Source of the DNA: Cynocephalus volans
Taxonomy: Eukaryota > Chordata > Mammalia > Dermoptera > Cynocephalidae
Assembly: GCF_027409185.1 (NCBI RefSeq)
Contig: NC_084474.1
Span: 6,999,382 to 7,063,381, forward strand
Direction of reading: 5' to 3'
Length of the DNA stretch: 64,000 bases
Part shown: one piece after another, positions 35,045-45,544 of the stretch
Position numbering within the stretch: position 1 is the first letter of the stretch
Layout: each line of letters starts with the position of its first letter
The notes under the pieces: generated by a model
The model's input: the letters and a program-made list of their open reading frames with translations, nothing else
What the model was told of the DNA's origin: nothing
Database searches by the model: none
Program-made: the position numbers and the translations under genes

Positions 35045-35937
35045 TTTTTCTTTTCTTTTTTTAAATTTTATTTTATTTTGTCAATGTACAATATGGTTGA
35101 TTATTGTGGCCCATTACCGAAACCTCCCTCGCCATCCCACTCCCCCTCTCTCCCAACAAAGTCCTTTCTGTTCGCTTGTTGTACCAACTTCAAGGAACTG
35201 TAATTGTTGTGTTTTCTCCCTTCTCCCCCACCGGTTTTTTGTGTATTTATTTATTTATTTTTAGCTCCCACAAATAAGTGAGAACATGTGATATTTCACT
35301 TTCTGTAGCTGACTCGTTTCACTTGATATAATTCTCTCTAGGTCCATCAATGTTGCTGCAAATGGAAGAATTTCATTCTTTTTTACAGCAGAGTAGTATT
35401 CCATTCTGTAGATGTACCACATTTTCCATATTCGCTCATCCGATGATGGACATTTGGGCTGGTTCTAACTCTTGGCTATTGTAAAGAGTGCTGCGATGAA
35501 AATTGGGGAACAGGTATACCTTCGACTTGATGATTTCCATTCCTCTGGGTATATTCCCAGCAGTGGGATAGCTGGGTCATATGGTAGATCTACCTGCAAT
35601 TGTTTGAGGAACCTCCAAACCATTTTCCTTAGAGGCTGCACCATTTTGCAGTCCCACCAACAATGTATGAGAGTTCCTTTTTCCCTGCAACCTAGCCAGC
35701 ATTTATCGTTCAGAGTCTTTTGGATTTTAGCCATCCTAACTGGGGTTAGATGGTATCTCAGTGTGGTTTTGATTTGCATTTCCCAGATGCTGAGTGATGT
35801 TGAGCATTTTTTCATATGTCTGTTGGCCATTTGTATATCTTCCTTAGAGAAATGCCTACTTAACTCTTTTGCCCATTTTTTAATTGGGTTGCTTGTTTTT
35901 TTCTTGTTTATTTGATTTATTTCTTCATATATCTAAT
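35045..35937 (-). mobile_element. 5'-truncated L1, antisense
   Basis: Minus-strand L1 with tail (T-rich at 35048-35095), a UTR of the same type as the 10109-11880 copy ('gtcaatgtacaatatggttg' is the antisense of its UTR end), and a 121-codon open piece of the ORF2 C-terminus at 35465-35830 that retains the Cys motif (CWLGC...HCWWDC). The edges are by similarity. No clean TSD was found. Confidence 0.85.
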
Positions 35938-36555
35938 CTCTTTTGTGAGCTGGTTAGCTCCCTGAAGGCAGGGACTGCATGGTCTTGAGAGGACATATTT
36001 CCCAGAAAGGCACAGAGCTGGAGGCAGAAGTTGTTCTGTGATCAGGTTAGGCACTGACTGTACCAGCTCCCCATGGCCTTGAGTACTGCCAAGTTTGGTT
36101 AAAGGACCAAGAGCATCTGATGTTTGTAAACATCGTTTAGATGAAGGTGCTTCGATGATTACAGAAGATTCTTCTGGAATGGTGGTGGAAGACTGAGCAG
36201 CAGTAAAGCAAGCAAGATCTGTTGCTTTCTTTCACCTGGGCTCTGTATTGCTACGTGGCTTCAGCTAAGTTCTGATCATTGGCTGTATATTGAGAGCATA
36301 TAACAGGTGTGTGTGTCTGTGTGTGTGTGTTATACCAACCTGTTACCCATCTAAAATGCTGTAGGGGTGTATTTCATAGGGTTATGGTAAAGGTAAAATG
36401 AGAAAATACATCAGATTTATTCAGAAATTGAAAGCAGTTGGAGGCAAAGTAATAATTCATTGCTTATTCCTCTACTACCTTCTGACTGCATGAAGTGAAG
36501 ATTGATTAAACATACCTGTGCTTATGAGACAGTAACAGAAAGAATGTTTGTATTA
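35938..36555. other. unassigned DNA with a short TG run
   Basis: A TG-rich run at about 36306-36331. No gene or repeat recognised. Confidence 0.4.
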
Positions 36556-36879
36556 TCCAATATTGAAACCATTAGCCACACTGGCTGTTGAGTATATGAA
36601 ATTTGATTAGTCCCAATTGAGATGTGCTGTAAATATAAAATGCACTGTTAAATTTTATATTAAATGAAGTTTTAATATGAAAAAAGGAATGTAAAATAGC
36701 TAACTAATCATTTTGTTATTGATTACATGTTAAAATGATAATATTTTGAATATATCAGGTTAAATAAAATATATTATTAAAATTAATTTTACTTGCTTTC
36801 TTTTATTTAATGTGGCTACTAGAAATATTAAAAATTCATACCTAGCTCACATTATATTTCTGTTGCACAGTGCTGGTTT
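36556..36879. mobile_element. hAT-like nonautonomous DNA transposon (tentative)
   Basis: Ordered blocks 'ccaattgagatgtgctgtaa', 'gattacatgttaaaatgata', 'aggttaaataaaatatatta', 'aatgtggctactagaaat' and 'ttctgttgcacagtgctg' match a common mammalian short DNA element whose end begins CAG(C/T)(A/G)CTGT. The exact family name is uncertain. Confidence 0.55.
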
Positions 36880-38564
36880 AAGTCACTGAAAGTTTTGGAA
36901 TATACTAATTATAGGGTCTAAAAGAAAAGAAGTTAGGCGGAGGCCGCAGCCCTCCTTTTCTGCTTTGATTCTCCACGGGTGGGGGTGCATTAAGTAAGCA
37001 CCAGTGTTGTTCTTGGGGGAAGAAGGGTCCATGGGGTTCAACCAGAGAGGCAGAGATTGGGAAGCACCGTGGCCACTGAGGAGGAACCTGGCTCTCTAAC
37101 TGGCTCCTCTGTCGATGCTAGACAGTGGCAGTCTTTTGCTGCCTCTCATCTAACCCCTTTGCTGACATAGGAAAGTTTGCGTTGGCTTCTGAAGTTGTTA
37201 TTTACCCAAGGTCAGAGAGGAACTCTCTTCTCCCCTTTTTTATTTTCAGTGAGTCATAAGGGATGGTATGAACCCATGGACAGGAGAAGTGTCTGATGGT
37301 TTGTGACAGGGCCAGACCGTAGTCACAGAAGCTCAAGAAAGTTGTCAAGATGAGCAAGGAACATGGGTTTAGGCTTTGAAGCCTCCATGTCTTGAACTGA
37401 ACTTCAGAAAGGTCTTCATGGCTAAAAGTGCACACGGAGCCCATGAAATCATACAAGTCAGTCCACCATGGCTGAGAGTTTTAACCGCACTCTTCCGAAG
37501 TAAAAGGGCTCAGCCCAGCTTCTGACTCAGAGAAGGTGCTCAGAATGTGTTAGCTGCATTTCCTTATTTAGGTGGTTCCTGGGCCATTGTGACAAGTGCT
37601 CACTTGACAGGAGAGGTGGGACAAACATTTGCGTGAGCATGTGATGGACTGGTTGTGAGTTGTCTCGCTGCGCACGTTGCCTTTGCCTCTGGCGAGGAAC
37701 TTAGCCCTACTTGTTTCCATGTCTGTAATACGGAGGTATTGACAGTGCCCACTGCTTGGAGTTCTGCAGGGATTTTTTTTTTTAAGTAAAAAAATAAGAA
37801 AGAAGTAATATGCCGCATAAAAGAGCCTGAGATGGTCTTTTAAATATCCCTGCAAAAAACAAAACAAAACAAAAAATAAAACAGTGCATTTAAGGGACAC
37901 GGGTAGAATGCTCCTGAGCAGAAATTCATGTTCTAATAACTGAGGAAGAGTCAAACAGCATTGATGAATTGGTGGCATGACTGTCTCCTAGGTTTTCTAC
38001 GTGTTGGAGAAAGGTAAACAGCACACTCATCCTGCAGCCTTGCAGATGATGAAAGTGACCACATTTGTCTATGTCACAGTAATAAGACGACAGAAGTACA
38101 CGAAGAACTAGAGTATGGTGGCACTGCTGTGACTCATGATGTAGAGTGTTTTTACTCTGAGATCTTGTAATTTGGCATTATTTCCTTTAAACTGTGCTGT
38201 CTTGCCTGGCTATTGCTTTATTATTGAATAAACACCCTGAGCAAGGTCCCCAAACAGCTGTTAGAAATGTGGAAGTTACACGTGTTTCCTGGGGAAGGAG
38301 GTGGGTTGAAGGATGTGAGGCAAGGAGAAGACGACCAGATTGGTCAGGACCGTCAGGGTGAACCTGCTCCCTGTTCTCAGTAGCATTTGTCTCACTAACA
38401 CAAACTACATTCTAATGGTGAAAACTGTAGAAGGCTGCAGCAATTTACTCAGTAGCGGCCTGTTTCCATATGAAAACTCCTTTCTTGGACTGTGGGGAAT
38501 TAGAGAATGAGGTATGGAAGTCCTTGAAGGATAATTTTGGTGACTAGTGGTGTCCTTTTTTAAT
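36880..38564. other. unassigned intergenic DNA
   Basis: GC-moderate, with T- and A-rich runs at 37770-37875. Open frames of up to 136 codons on the minus strand (37568-37978) lack domains and cross low-complexity sequence. Confidence 0.4.
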
Positions 38565-38795
38565 AATAGCTAGAATTTATTGACTGTTTAGTAGGAATAG
38601 TCCCTGTGTTAAGAACTGTGTAAACTTTTAAAATTCTCATAATGACTCTATGTATTATTATCCCCATTTTAAAGCAGAGGACGGGGACATCGAGAAATGA
38701 AGGAATGTGTCCGAGGTCATCCAATGAATAAGTGAAAGAGCTTGGGTTTAACCCAGGCCTTAACCTCTACACTATGTGGCTTCTACTTCCTTCTC
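38565..38795 (-). repeat. MIR-family SINE, antisense
   Basis: 'aatttattgactgtttagta', 'attattatccccattttaaa', 'gtgtccgaggtcatccaatg', 'gggtttaacccaggccttaa' follow the antisense MIR order. Confidence 0.7.
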
Positions 38796-39595
38796 ACTGA
38801 TGAAAATGAAAATACTTCTCTTAAGTACTTGGTTTGGGAATGAAAGTCAGGTGTACAAATAACCTTGACTATGGGTAATTGGTTTCAGGCTCATCACATC
38901 CTACTCTTGGCCCTCTCCCCATATTTACTCTGTATTTCGGTGTGTCTTCCTATACATCCTTATGCTTCCCCCTCCTTGCCTTGGAGCTTCTTCTCTTCTG
39001 TAAGTGCCCTGTGACCCCCGCCCCACTCTTGCCCTCTGTTGCTTAGACCTGACTCTGGCTTCGTTTGCATTTATTTCTTTGGCTCTCTCTCTCATTCCCT
39101 CCTTCACTTCCCTTCCCAGTGCTATCATCCCTACTTAGCACTAGTATCAAAGTATGACGATGCAAGAAAGCCGTGCAAGATGACCTTGACAAGTCCAGAT
39201 AATAATGTTTCCATACTATCTAGCCGGCGGTCTCAGAGGCAGCTTCGATCTGACAACCCTCCCTGAAACAGACGGAAACTGTTCTGTGACTGAGAGAACA
39301 AGGTGGAGGGTCTGGCTCAGAGTCAGTGTCAAGGCTGACTTAGCCTTCATTCCCTGAAGGACCCAGTACATTAGATTTTGTTTTGTTTTGTTTTGTCGTG
39401 GTAATTTTATTTCTTGGCTTGGAGGTTACACATCGTGGTAGAGATGACTTAGAAAATTTTTTATTAAACATTTTACCAATTCTAGAGTATTTTACCATCT
39501 CTGGAATTTTAATATGATTTAATACATTGAGCTAAAATCTCCACACTCATAAAAAATCTGTGGTTTGAGCATAACTACTGCCTAAACACTCTTGC
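38796..39595. other. unassigned intergenic DNA
   Basis: Pyrimidine-rich stretch at 38900-39120. No exon or repeat assigned. Confidence 0.4.
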
Positions 39596-39599
39596 TCTA

Positions 39600-39960
39600 C
39601 ACTACGTGCCTGAAGCTCCCTGAGGGTGGCTGGAAGTTTTGCATGATTTCCTTATACTCTCAGCCAAGGCATCTGTCTGATATTTTCTACCAGTGTTGTG
39701 AAGTGTGGCTCTCATTGGCTGGGAAATCAACGAGTACAGCAGATCCCATTGTGCTCCGTTCCTACCCTCTCTTTCTATTCTTCAGTTACACAGTTCTTCA
39801 AGTCTCTTTAAAATTCGTGTTTGGCTCTCTGCCACCTCAGGACCTTTGCCTCCGCTGTCGCCCCAGAGTCTTCCCCCTGCTGACTCCTCCTAACCCTTAT
39901 GATCCCAACTTTAGCTTTATTTCCTCTGGGAAGTTCTCCCTGATGCCTTGGCCAGGTTAG
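39600..39960 (+). repeat. L2-like LINE fragment (tentative)
   Basis: 'tgccacctcaggacctttgc', 'ccagagtcttccccctgctg' and 'gggaagttctccctgatgcc' resemble the L2 3' region. Strongly diverged. Confidence 0.4.
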
Positions 39961-40500
39961 CTCCCTCTGAAGTTAAATGCTTCCGTGGGGCTCAACTTCC
40001 CTATTCTGACAGTCATCACATAAATAATTAGTTTTTGTAAATATAAATAAAGAGTACTCAATATCAGTTTAATTAGTGAATTAATTCTGCCCAGGAGTCT
40101 GTGTTCTTAGAAGGAAAACCTTAGAAGCTGCGTTAGTAGGTTGCACACGTTGCCATCTGAGCATGTCTTCCTTCCTCTATGGGCCACTGCAGTGGGTTGG
40201 AAAAGGCGCATGCCCTGTGGTTCTGCATATTGCCAAGGGTGCCAGAGGTGGACAACACAGTTCTAGTTGTCCCCTCGGCTGTCTGGTTTGGACTCCTGCC
40301 CCTGGCCACCTACTCCCTGTGCTTACAAGATTTACACCTCCCCTTGAGACAGAAGTTTTGCTCTGTAACCCACCAAAGATGACTGTAAGAGGAGGTCATG
40401 TCCTGGCTTATCTCCTTCCTGAGTTTAGATTATGTCACAATCTTAATCTTTCCATTTGGTTTCTGAAATTACTTTTTTAGTCTTCACATTCAAGAATCAT
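39961..40500. other. unassigned intergenic DNA
   Basis: Flanking DNA 3' of the PPFIA1 retrocopy. No gene seen. Confidence 0.4.
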
Positions 40501-40515
40501 CTCTTGGAGTTAATA
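40501..40515. repeat. retrocopy target-site duplication (3' side)
   Basis: 'ctcttggagttaata', identical to 45488-45502. The pair encloses the PPFIA1 retrocopy. Confidence 0.93.
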
Positions 40516-41007
40516 CTTTAAAAAAAATTTTTTTAAATTTTATTTATTTATTTATTTATTTTCTTCTTTGTAACGGTTTATCATTAAAAAGTTAAACAAT
40601 AATAATTACAATAAATGTATAATTTACAAAAGCCCTATATTTGTCCATAGGATTTATACATATAAGCATTACAGTACATTCGTTTGAGAAACTAAAATTA
40701 GGTATAAGAACATGAATTGATTTGAAAGGATATTTATAGCCTGGATATACATGAAAAAGTAAGTAACTATATAAATGAAGAGTCATAAGTTTACATAAAT
40801 ATAAGAAGCATTAAATTCTAAAATATTTTCTCTATGGTATTCATGAATTTTTTACTAATTAAAAACTCTGTAATAGAATATCTTAGGGTCCATATAACAA
40901 GTATTAAGAGATTAAAGATTCCATTGCATTCTAAAATGTAGTCTTTGTTGGATTCAAAATGCTGCGTAATCATCTGTAGAAGTAGTGTGGGTAAACAGCA
41001 GGAGGCT

Positions 41008-41211
41008 TTAGCAGGAGTAAATCCTGACTGTGGGAGAATCCAACCTCTGTGTTCCTGACACACTGCCGTCCATCTGCATCTTCTTTGGCTGCGTGGAGGG
41101 TGAAGACATAGAAGAAGTAACTTGCAAGTTTGCAGAGAGAGTCCCTGCTGATGCAGCAGCTAAGCCATGAATGTCCTTTGGTCTAAATTTTTTTCTCCAT
41201 GAAGGTGCTCT
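41008..41211 (-). pseudogene. PPFIA1 retrocopy, C-terminal tail in shifted frame
   Basis: Encodes the liprin-alpha-1 tail (RRAPSWRKKFRPKDIHGLAA... to ...PTVRIYSC, stop at 41008). The parental tail ends in a PDZ-ligand-like VRTYSC, so one residue differs here. It is out of frame with the SAM region because one extra A in 'aaaagcatttagg' (minus strand, about 41217-41222) creates an immediate TAG at 41213-41215. Confidence 0.9.
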
Positions 41212-41212
41212 C

Positions 41213-42412
41213 CTAAATGCTTTTATCATCGTCTTCATCAAACCTTCTGTCAGTCCCCATGACCAAAAGGTTGTTAAATTCTCTTTGTAAGACAGCACGA
41301 GCCTGTGTATTCCGCGTTGGGATCCGTAACAATAGCGCCAGTGCGTTGAAGTCAAAGGTTTCATCTAAGGCCAGAAGGGCACCGTGAACGCCACTCCCTA
41401 AAAGATTGTTTGCATATGCTTTAAGGCCAATTGACAGGATCCAGCGAATCACTCGATCATTGCTCCAAACAAGCACATCTTTTACTTCATGCTGACTTTC
41501 TTCTCTTTTTCTTTCCAGTTCTTTTCGGTCATAGTTTAATCTTCTCAGGCACATCATTCCACACTGGAAACTGTTTCTGTGGAAACCGTCGACCATTTTC
41601 AGCTGCCCGCGGAGGTCCTTCTTGGTCAGGTGGTCCAGCATCCTGGCGTCCACCAGGCACTGCATGAAGTAGCTGCAGTACTGAGGGAGGCCCAGGCTGG
41701 GCAGCCACTCGTTCCCAATCCACTCGTGGTTCATGTCCCCATATGTGAGTGTCGTTCGCGACGTGGGAGGGCTGGACGGGCTGGTAAGAGCCATGATCTC
41801 TTGGATGGCCAGCCTCAGCTTCAGCCTATGCAGAGGGTTGCTGATGCCGATCTCACGCTTCATCTCGGTGTCCGACAGGGTTGACATGATGGCCCCGCTC
41901 TTCACGTTGGCTCGGCAGGCAGCCACATACCAGGCGGGCATCCCCACCCAGAGCTCCAACCACACAACTACGGTCGGCCCATCCCACTGGGCAAAAGGCA
42001 AACCTTTTCTTCGGGCTTCATCGAGCAATTCATGCTTTTTTGGAAGTTTACGACTTTTTTCAGCCTGTCCTCCGAATTTTCTCAGTGACAAGGCATCTTG
42101 AGATGCATTATCTGTCGCTGAAACACCAGCGTGTCCTAATGATTCTTTGCCAGCTTGACCAGGTCGGCCTTTTTCTTTCTTGCCAAACAAGCGGCTGATA
42201 GAGGACTTGATGCCCTTCTTCTTTGGGGCTTTGTGGTGCGAGTCCCGGCTGCTGTTACTACTGCTGGGATTGCTCACGGGACCGTCCTGGGAGCCTGTCG
42301 AGTTTCTCACGTCCATGGCGTCCTCATCTTCACCATCAGACCCATTGACATCGCTCTCAAAAGCTGGTGCTGCATTTGCTAAGACACTAGCCTGTTGGGC
42401 ACGTTCCCAATC
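41213..42412 (-). pseudogene. PPFIA1 retrocopy, SAM-domain segment
   Basis: Continues in the same frame as the N-terminal segment after the TAG at 42413. Its first codons ([21 protein letters not shown]) are followed by the deletion junction near [17 protein letters not shown], where roughly 150-170 parental residues are missing in frame. From Met at 42316 there are 367 uninterrupted codons. SAM1 is at about residues 111-176 (starts [13 protein letters not shown]), SAM2 at about 198-263 ([14 protein letters not shown]) and SAM3 at about 283-352 ([17 protein letters not shown]). It would start translation only by reinitiation at the internal Met. The long open frame probably reflects youth rather than selection. 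Confidence 0.93.
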
Positions 42413-44410
42413 CTATTCATTAAGACTGTGTCCCTTGGAAGGCTCATCCCGTAGAGCAGCTAGGCGGCCTTTCTGGGGGTGCCGCAACACTTCACTGGTG
42501 CTGTAGGAATCTGTGTGACTGTCTGCCACAGGACACCTGAAATCTGGGACACTGCCCATGTGGGGTCGGCCATGATGAAGTGAAGAACCTCTTAGTCTCA
42601 TTTGGTCTAGTTCAGCCCTCAATGTTTCAATGATTAAGACGAGCTGATCCTTATCATGTTGTGTATCTTCCAATTGCTTTTTTGCATTTTCAACTTCTCC
42701 TAACAGAGAATTCTTATCTTCTAGAGCAGCCATTCTCTCTTTCAGATGAAGCTGGAGCCTCTCATTAGATTCTGAAAGAAGCTTGTCAACAGTGTCTGAT
42801 AAACGTCTATTATGCTCTTCATTCATTTTTTCTCTCTGCCTTGCCCGCTGCAGTTCTTGGTTCTTTTCCTCCAGCTGCGCCTCCATCTGTCTTAACCTTT
42901 CTTCAGTGTTGCCCTGTCTCTCTTCAGCCTTCGAGAGCGCTGCCACCCTCTGCGCCAGCTCCGCCTCCACCTCCGGGAGTGTCTCGGCTTTCCTCATGGT
43001 CTGCTGCAGCTTTTGCTCCACCAATTCCAGCCGTTCCTGTAACTGGCGGTTTTTATCCTCAGTCTGGCGATGCATAGAATCTTTGTTTGCAATTTCGTTT
43101 TCAAGTTTATCATTGAGGTCATGCACAGACATGGCTTCTCGCTGTGCAGCGAGGGAGCATTTTTCAAGAGTAGTGATTCTCTCTTCCATGTCTTCCTTTT
43201 GGACCATGGCTTCTCGAATGTCCTGTTGCAATTTCATGTTCATCTCCTCAGATTTGATCAAGTCTTCCCTGGCCATGTAGAGATCTTCCTCCAGCTCTGC
43301 CAGGTGACTGATTCTCTCTGCCATGTCTTCCATTAGGGCCATGGCTTCACGCATGTCCCGTTGCAATTTCGTGTTCATCTCCTCAGATTTGATCAAGTCT
43401 TCCCTGGCTGTGTAGAGATCTTCCTCCAGCTCTGCCACGTGACTGATTCTCTCTTCCATGTCTTTGTTTGGGGCCTTGGCTTCACGAATGTCCCTTTGCA
43501 ATTTCAAGTTCATCTCCTCAGATTTGATCAAGTCTTCCCTGGCCGTGTAGAGATCTTCCTCCAGCTCTGCCACGTGACTGGAGAGGGTGGCCAGGTGCTC
43601 TTTCATTTGGCTCTGCTCCCTCAATTGCTTGTCTATGACTTCCTGGAGCTCTATTACTTTAGCAAGGTCCTCCTCGTGGCTTAACGAACCATCAGAAGAT
43701 CTTTTTCCATTCATGCTCGGGGTATTTTCTTGTTCGTGGTTCATGTCAAGTGCTCCATCTGTTAGTGTTTTTTTCTGCTTATTCCGTTCTTTAAGAATCA
43801 TTAGCTCTTTGTGTGTGGCACCTAATTCTTCTTCTAACAAACCACACCTTTCAAGTGCTACTCGTAATCTCTCTCTCACCTTTTCATCCAGAGCTTTGTG
43901 GTGCTCAAACAATGACTTCAGTGCTTTGAGCACTTCGACTTCGCTGGACACACCTGCTGGGGACTGTGCCTGTCTCTTCACCACGGTCATCCTGAGAGAC
44001 CTCTCGTGCCTAGAGACAAGGCATTCCAGATGTTCTAAAAGCAGCCTGGTGTTGTTCCTTTCTGCTTTCAGTTCAGCAATTTCTTCTTCCCTTTCAAGGA
44101 GCTCCTCCCTGCATACATTCAGTTCCTTCATAAGTGCAGCAAACTCCTGTGGAAGTGCAGTTTTGAGCTGTCTCTGCAAGGAATCTCTTTCCTGACCAAC
44201 ATCGTGTAATTTCCCCTGGGTTAATGCCAGCGTTTCTTGAGTCTCTCTAAGAGTGTCAAGAAGTCGGTCCCTTTCTTCTCGCATAGAGACCATCAACTGT
44301 TCAATATGTGAATCTGCGTCTGCCTGTGAAGGGGAGCCGGACGCATGGCTCCCACTTCCTCCTGGGGAGCCTTCGGCTTCACTGATGGTTGGCATCACCT
44401 CAGGCATCAT
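42413..44410 (-). pseudogene. PPFIA1 retrocopy, N-terminal coiled-coil ORF (665 codons)
   Basis: Starts at the tandem ATGATG (44405-44410, [14 protein letters not shown]), which matches the liprin-alpha-1 start. The frame also extends 10 codons upstream into the intron-like segment. The product would be almost entirely heptad-rich coiled coil, the region that in the parent mediates oligomerisation and partner binding. Residues 278-412 are three tandem 45-residue units where the parent has one. The frame ends at TAG (42413-42415), a CAG-to-TAG change inside the parental 'LNEQDWERAQQ'. If expressed this could make a truncated, SAM-less liprin. I annotate it as a pseudogene because nothing shows expression or constraint. 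Confidence 0.9.
43175..43579 (-). repeat. 135-bp tandem triplication within the retrocopy coding sequence
   Basis: Three head-to-tail units of exactly 135 bp (43445-43579, 43310-43444, 43175-43309), each starting at an S-H-(V/L)-A-E-L-E-E-D-L motif and ending M-(E/A)-E-R-I. The frame is kept, so the coiled coil gains 90 residues. The units differ at several positions (for example [33 protein letters not shown]), so the duplications are not brand new. From memory the parent family has a single such unit. Confidence 0.95.
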
Positions 44411-45014
44411 CTGCAAATGAAAGACCCAGACTAGAATCATTAAGAGCAGAATACAGGTTCCTGTAAATCTGCAATTTCATAAGTATCTGCAGCTAATAAA
44501 TGAAAGGTTCACAGCCTCTTTATTCTCAGATCTGTTACACTTTGTATGCAAATAAGTTGGGAAAGCATCCACCGGCAAATACTAAGTGCAGGAACACACA
44601 CCATGAAGATACTCACAGGGACAATAACCCCGTGAAGGGGTCAAGGCCAGAGGACTGCCCCTCACATAAAGAGCAAACCCAGCAGTATTTTGTTCACAAA
44701 GCTGTACTTTTTAGTTGTTGAGAACAAGTGTGCTTCAGGTACCTATTTTTCCAACTTCCCGGTGGGGGGAGAGCAAGTCAAACACACACGCCACCCAGTC
44801 ACTTTTCAGGAAAAGCATAGAAGGAGCACAGAGCCAGCAGCACTGACAGGTACAGAACCCGTCAGGCATCTTATAGGAATGTGTGCAGTCAGCTCCTGGG
44901 AAGGCCTGACGGCTCCCTGAATTCTTGGGCTGGATTTGGTGAGCACTAAAGGAATGGGACTCATGAAGGTTTGGGAGAGGTTTCTCCAGTGGTTGGTCAG
45001 TCAACCTAACTTAC
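44411..45014 (-). other. intron-like segment retained in the retroposed unit
   Basis: Minus strand: after 'gaaactgag' comes 'gtaagttagg', a consensus donor. 604 bases later comes 'gggtctttcatttgcag', a good acceptor, followed at once by the ATGATG start. It lies inside the TSDs, so it arrived with the retrocopy. The simplest reading is an unspliced first intron of the source transcript. Confidence 0.7.
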
Positions 45015-45084
45015 CTCAGTTTCCAGCCAAAAGTCAAATTCCACGATGGAAATAGAGCCAGCAGGTCCGGACAGCCGGGGACGG
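45015..45084 (-). other. putative 5' UTR exon segment of the retrocopy
   Basis: 70 bases between an acceptor-like 'cttttccttccctcctag' and the 'gtaagt' donor on the minus strand. No coding content is apparent. It may equally be the end of a longer first exon starting in the CpG-rich block. Confidence 0.45.
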
Positions 45085-45119
45085 CTAGGAGGGAAGGAAA
45101 AGTGATAGGTGAGTCGATG

Positions 45120-45320
45120 AGAGGCGATGAAGTGTCGCCAACACACAGACGGGGCAAGGGCAAGGGGGCCGCTCCCGAGGGTCCGGGCCGCGGTCCGGGC
45201 CGCAGTCCGGGCACGGCGGACCCCCGGCGACCCTCACGGTGAGGCTGACCCCCGGCCCAGCCGCGTCCCGCTCTCTGCGCCCGAATCAGGTGCTGCAGAA
45301 GCCGTGGCCACCACGGTACT
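45120..45320. promoter_or_regulatory. CpG-rich block at the 5' end of the retrocopy
   Basis: Dense CG dinucleotides with GC-box-like 'ggggccgctc' and 'ccggcccagccgcg' text, inside the TSD-bounded unit and about 700-900 bases upstream of the retrocopy ATG. It resembles a CpG-island promoter or first exon of the source gene. If it retains activity it could drive the retrocopy. No direct evidence of activity. Confidence 0.55.
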
Positions 45321-45487
45321 GACAAAGCACTGACAACTGTTTCCAAGGAGCCTGCACCAGCTGGGGTTCTAGAACCCACGCTGGGTCCCGGCTTGTTTGG
45401 TCGGGGGAAGGGCAGCACGTGGTCCCAAGAGCGCGTCCCTTCAGCCCCAGTCACTAAGGCCAGCCTGTGGCCAGACACTGGAAGAGC

Positions 45488-45502
45488 CTCTTGGAGTTAA
45501 TA
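45488..45502. repeat. retrocopy target-site duplication (5' side)
   Basis: 'ctcttggagttaata', an exact match to 40501-40515. Confidence 0.93.
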
Positions 45503-45544
45503 GTATAATTTGATGTCTTTGCATTGATCTGTCCCAGGGAGGAT

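Larger units (their letters stand above)
40516..45487 (-). pseudogene. PPFIA1P: PPFIA1 (liprin-alpha-1) retrocopy, whole retroposed unit
   Basis: Liprin-alpha-1 is a cytoplasmic scaffold (N-terminal coiled coils, three C-terminal SAM domains) that binds LAR-type phosphatases and organises adhesions and synapses. The copy lacks coding introns and is bounded by a perfect 15-bp TSD. On the minus strand its order is: CpG-rich 5' region (45487 to about 45085), a short splice-flanked segment (45015-45084), an intron-like segment (44411-45014), the coding region (44410-41008), then a 3' UTR ending in AATAAATAAATAAATAAA and a degraded A-rich tail near 40516. Isoform 1 of the family is indicated by the N-terminal MPTISEAEG and the C-terminal TQRLDS..VR.YSC. 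Lesions: TAG at 42413-42415, one extra base near 41220, and an internal in-frame deletion near 42320. Gained: a tandem triplication at 43175-43579. Expression cannot be judged from sequence. Confidence 0.95.

Noticed and set aside
43587..44195. 202-codon and neighbouring plus-strand open frames across 42783-44195
   Set aside because: Antisense shadows of the liprin-alpha-1 coding sequence, which is recognisable on the minus strand.
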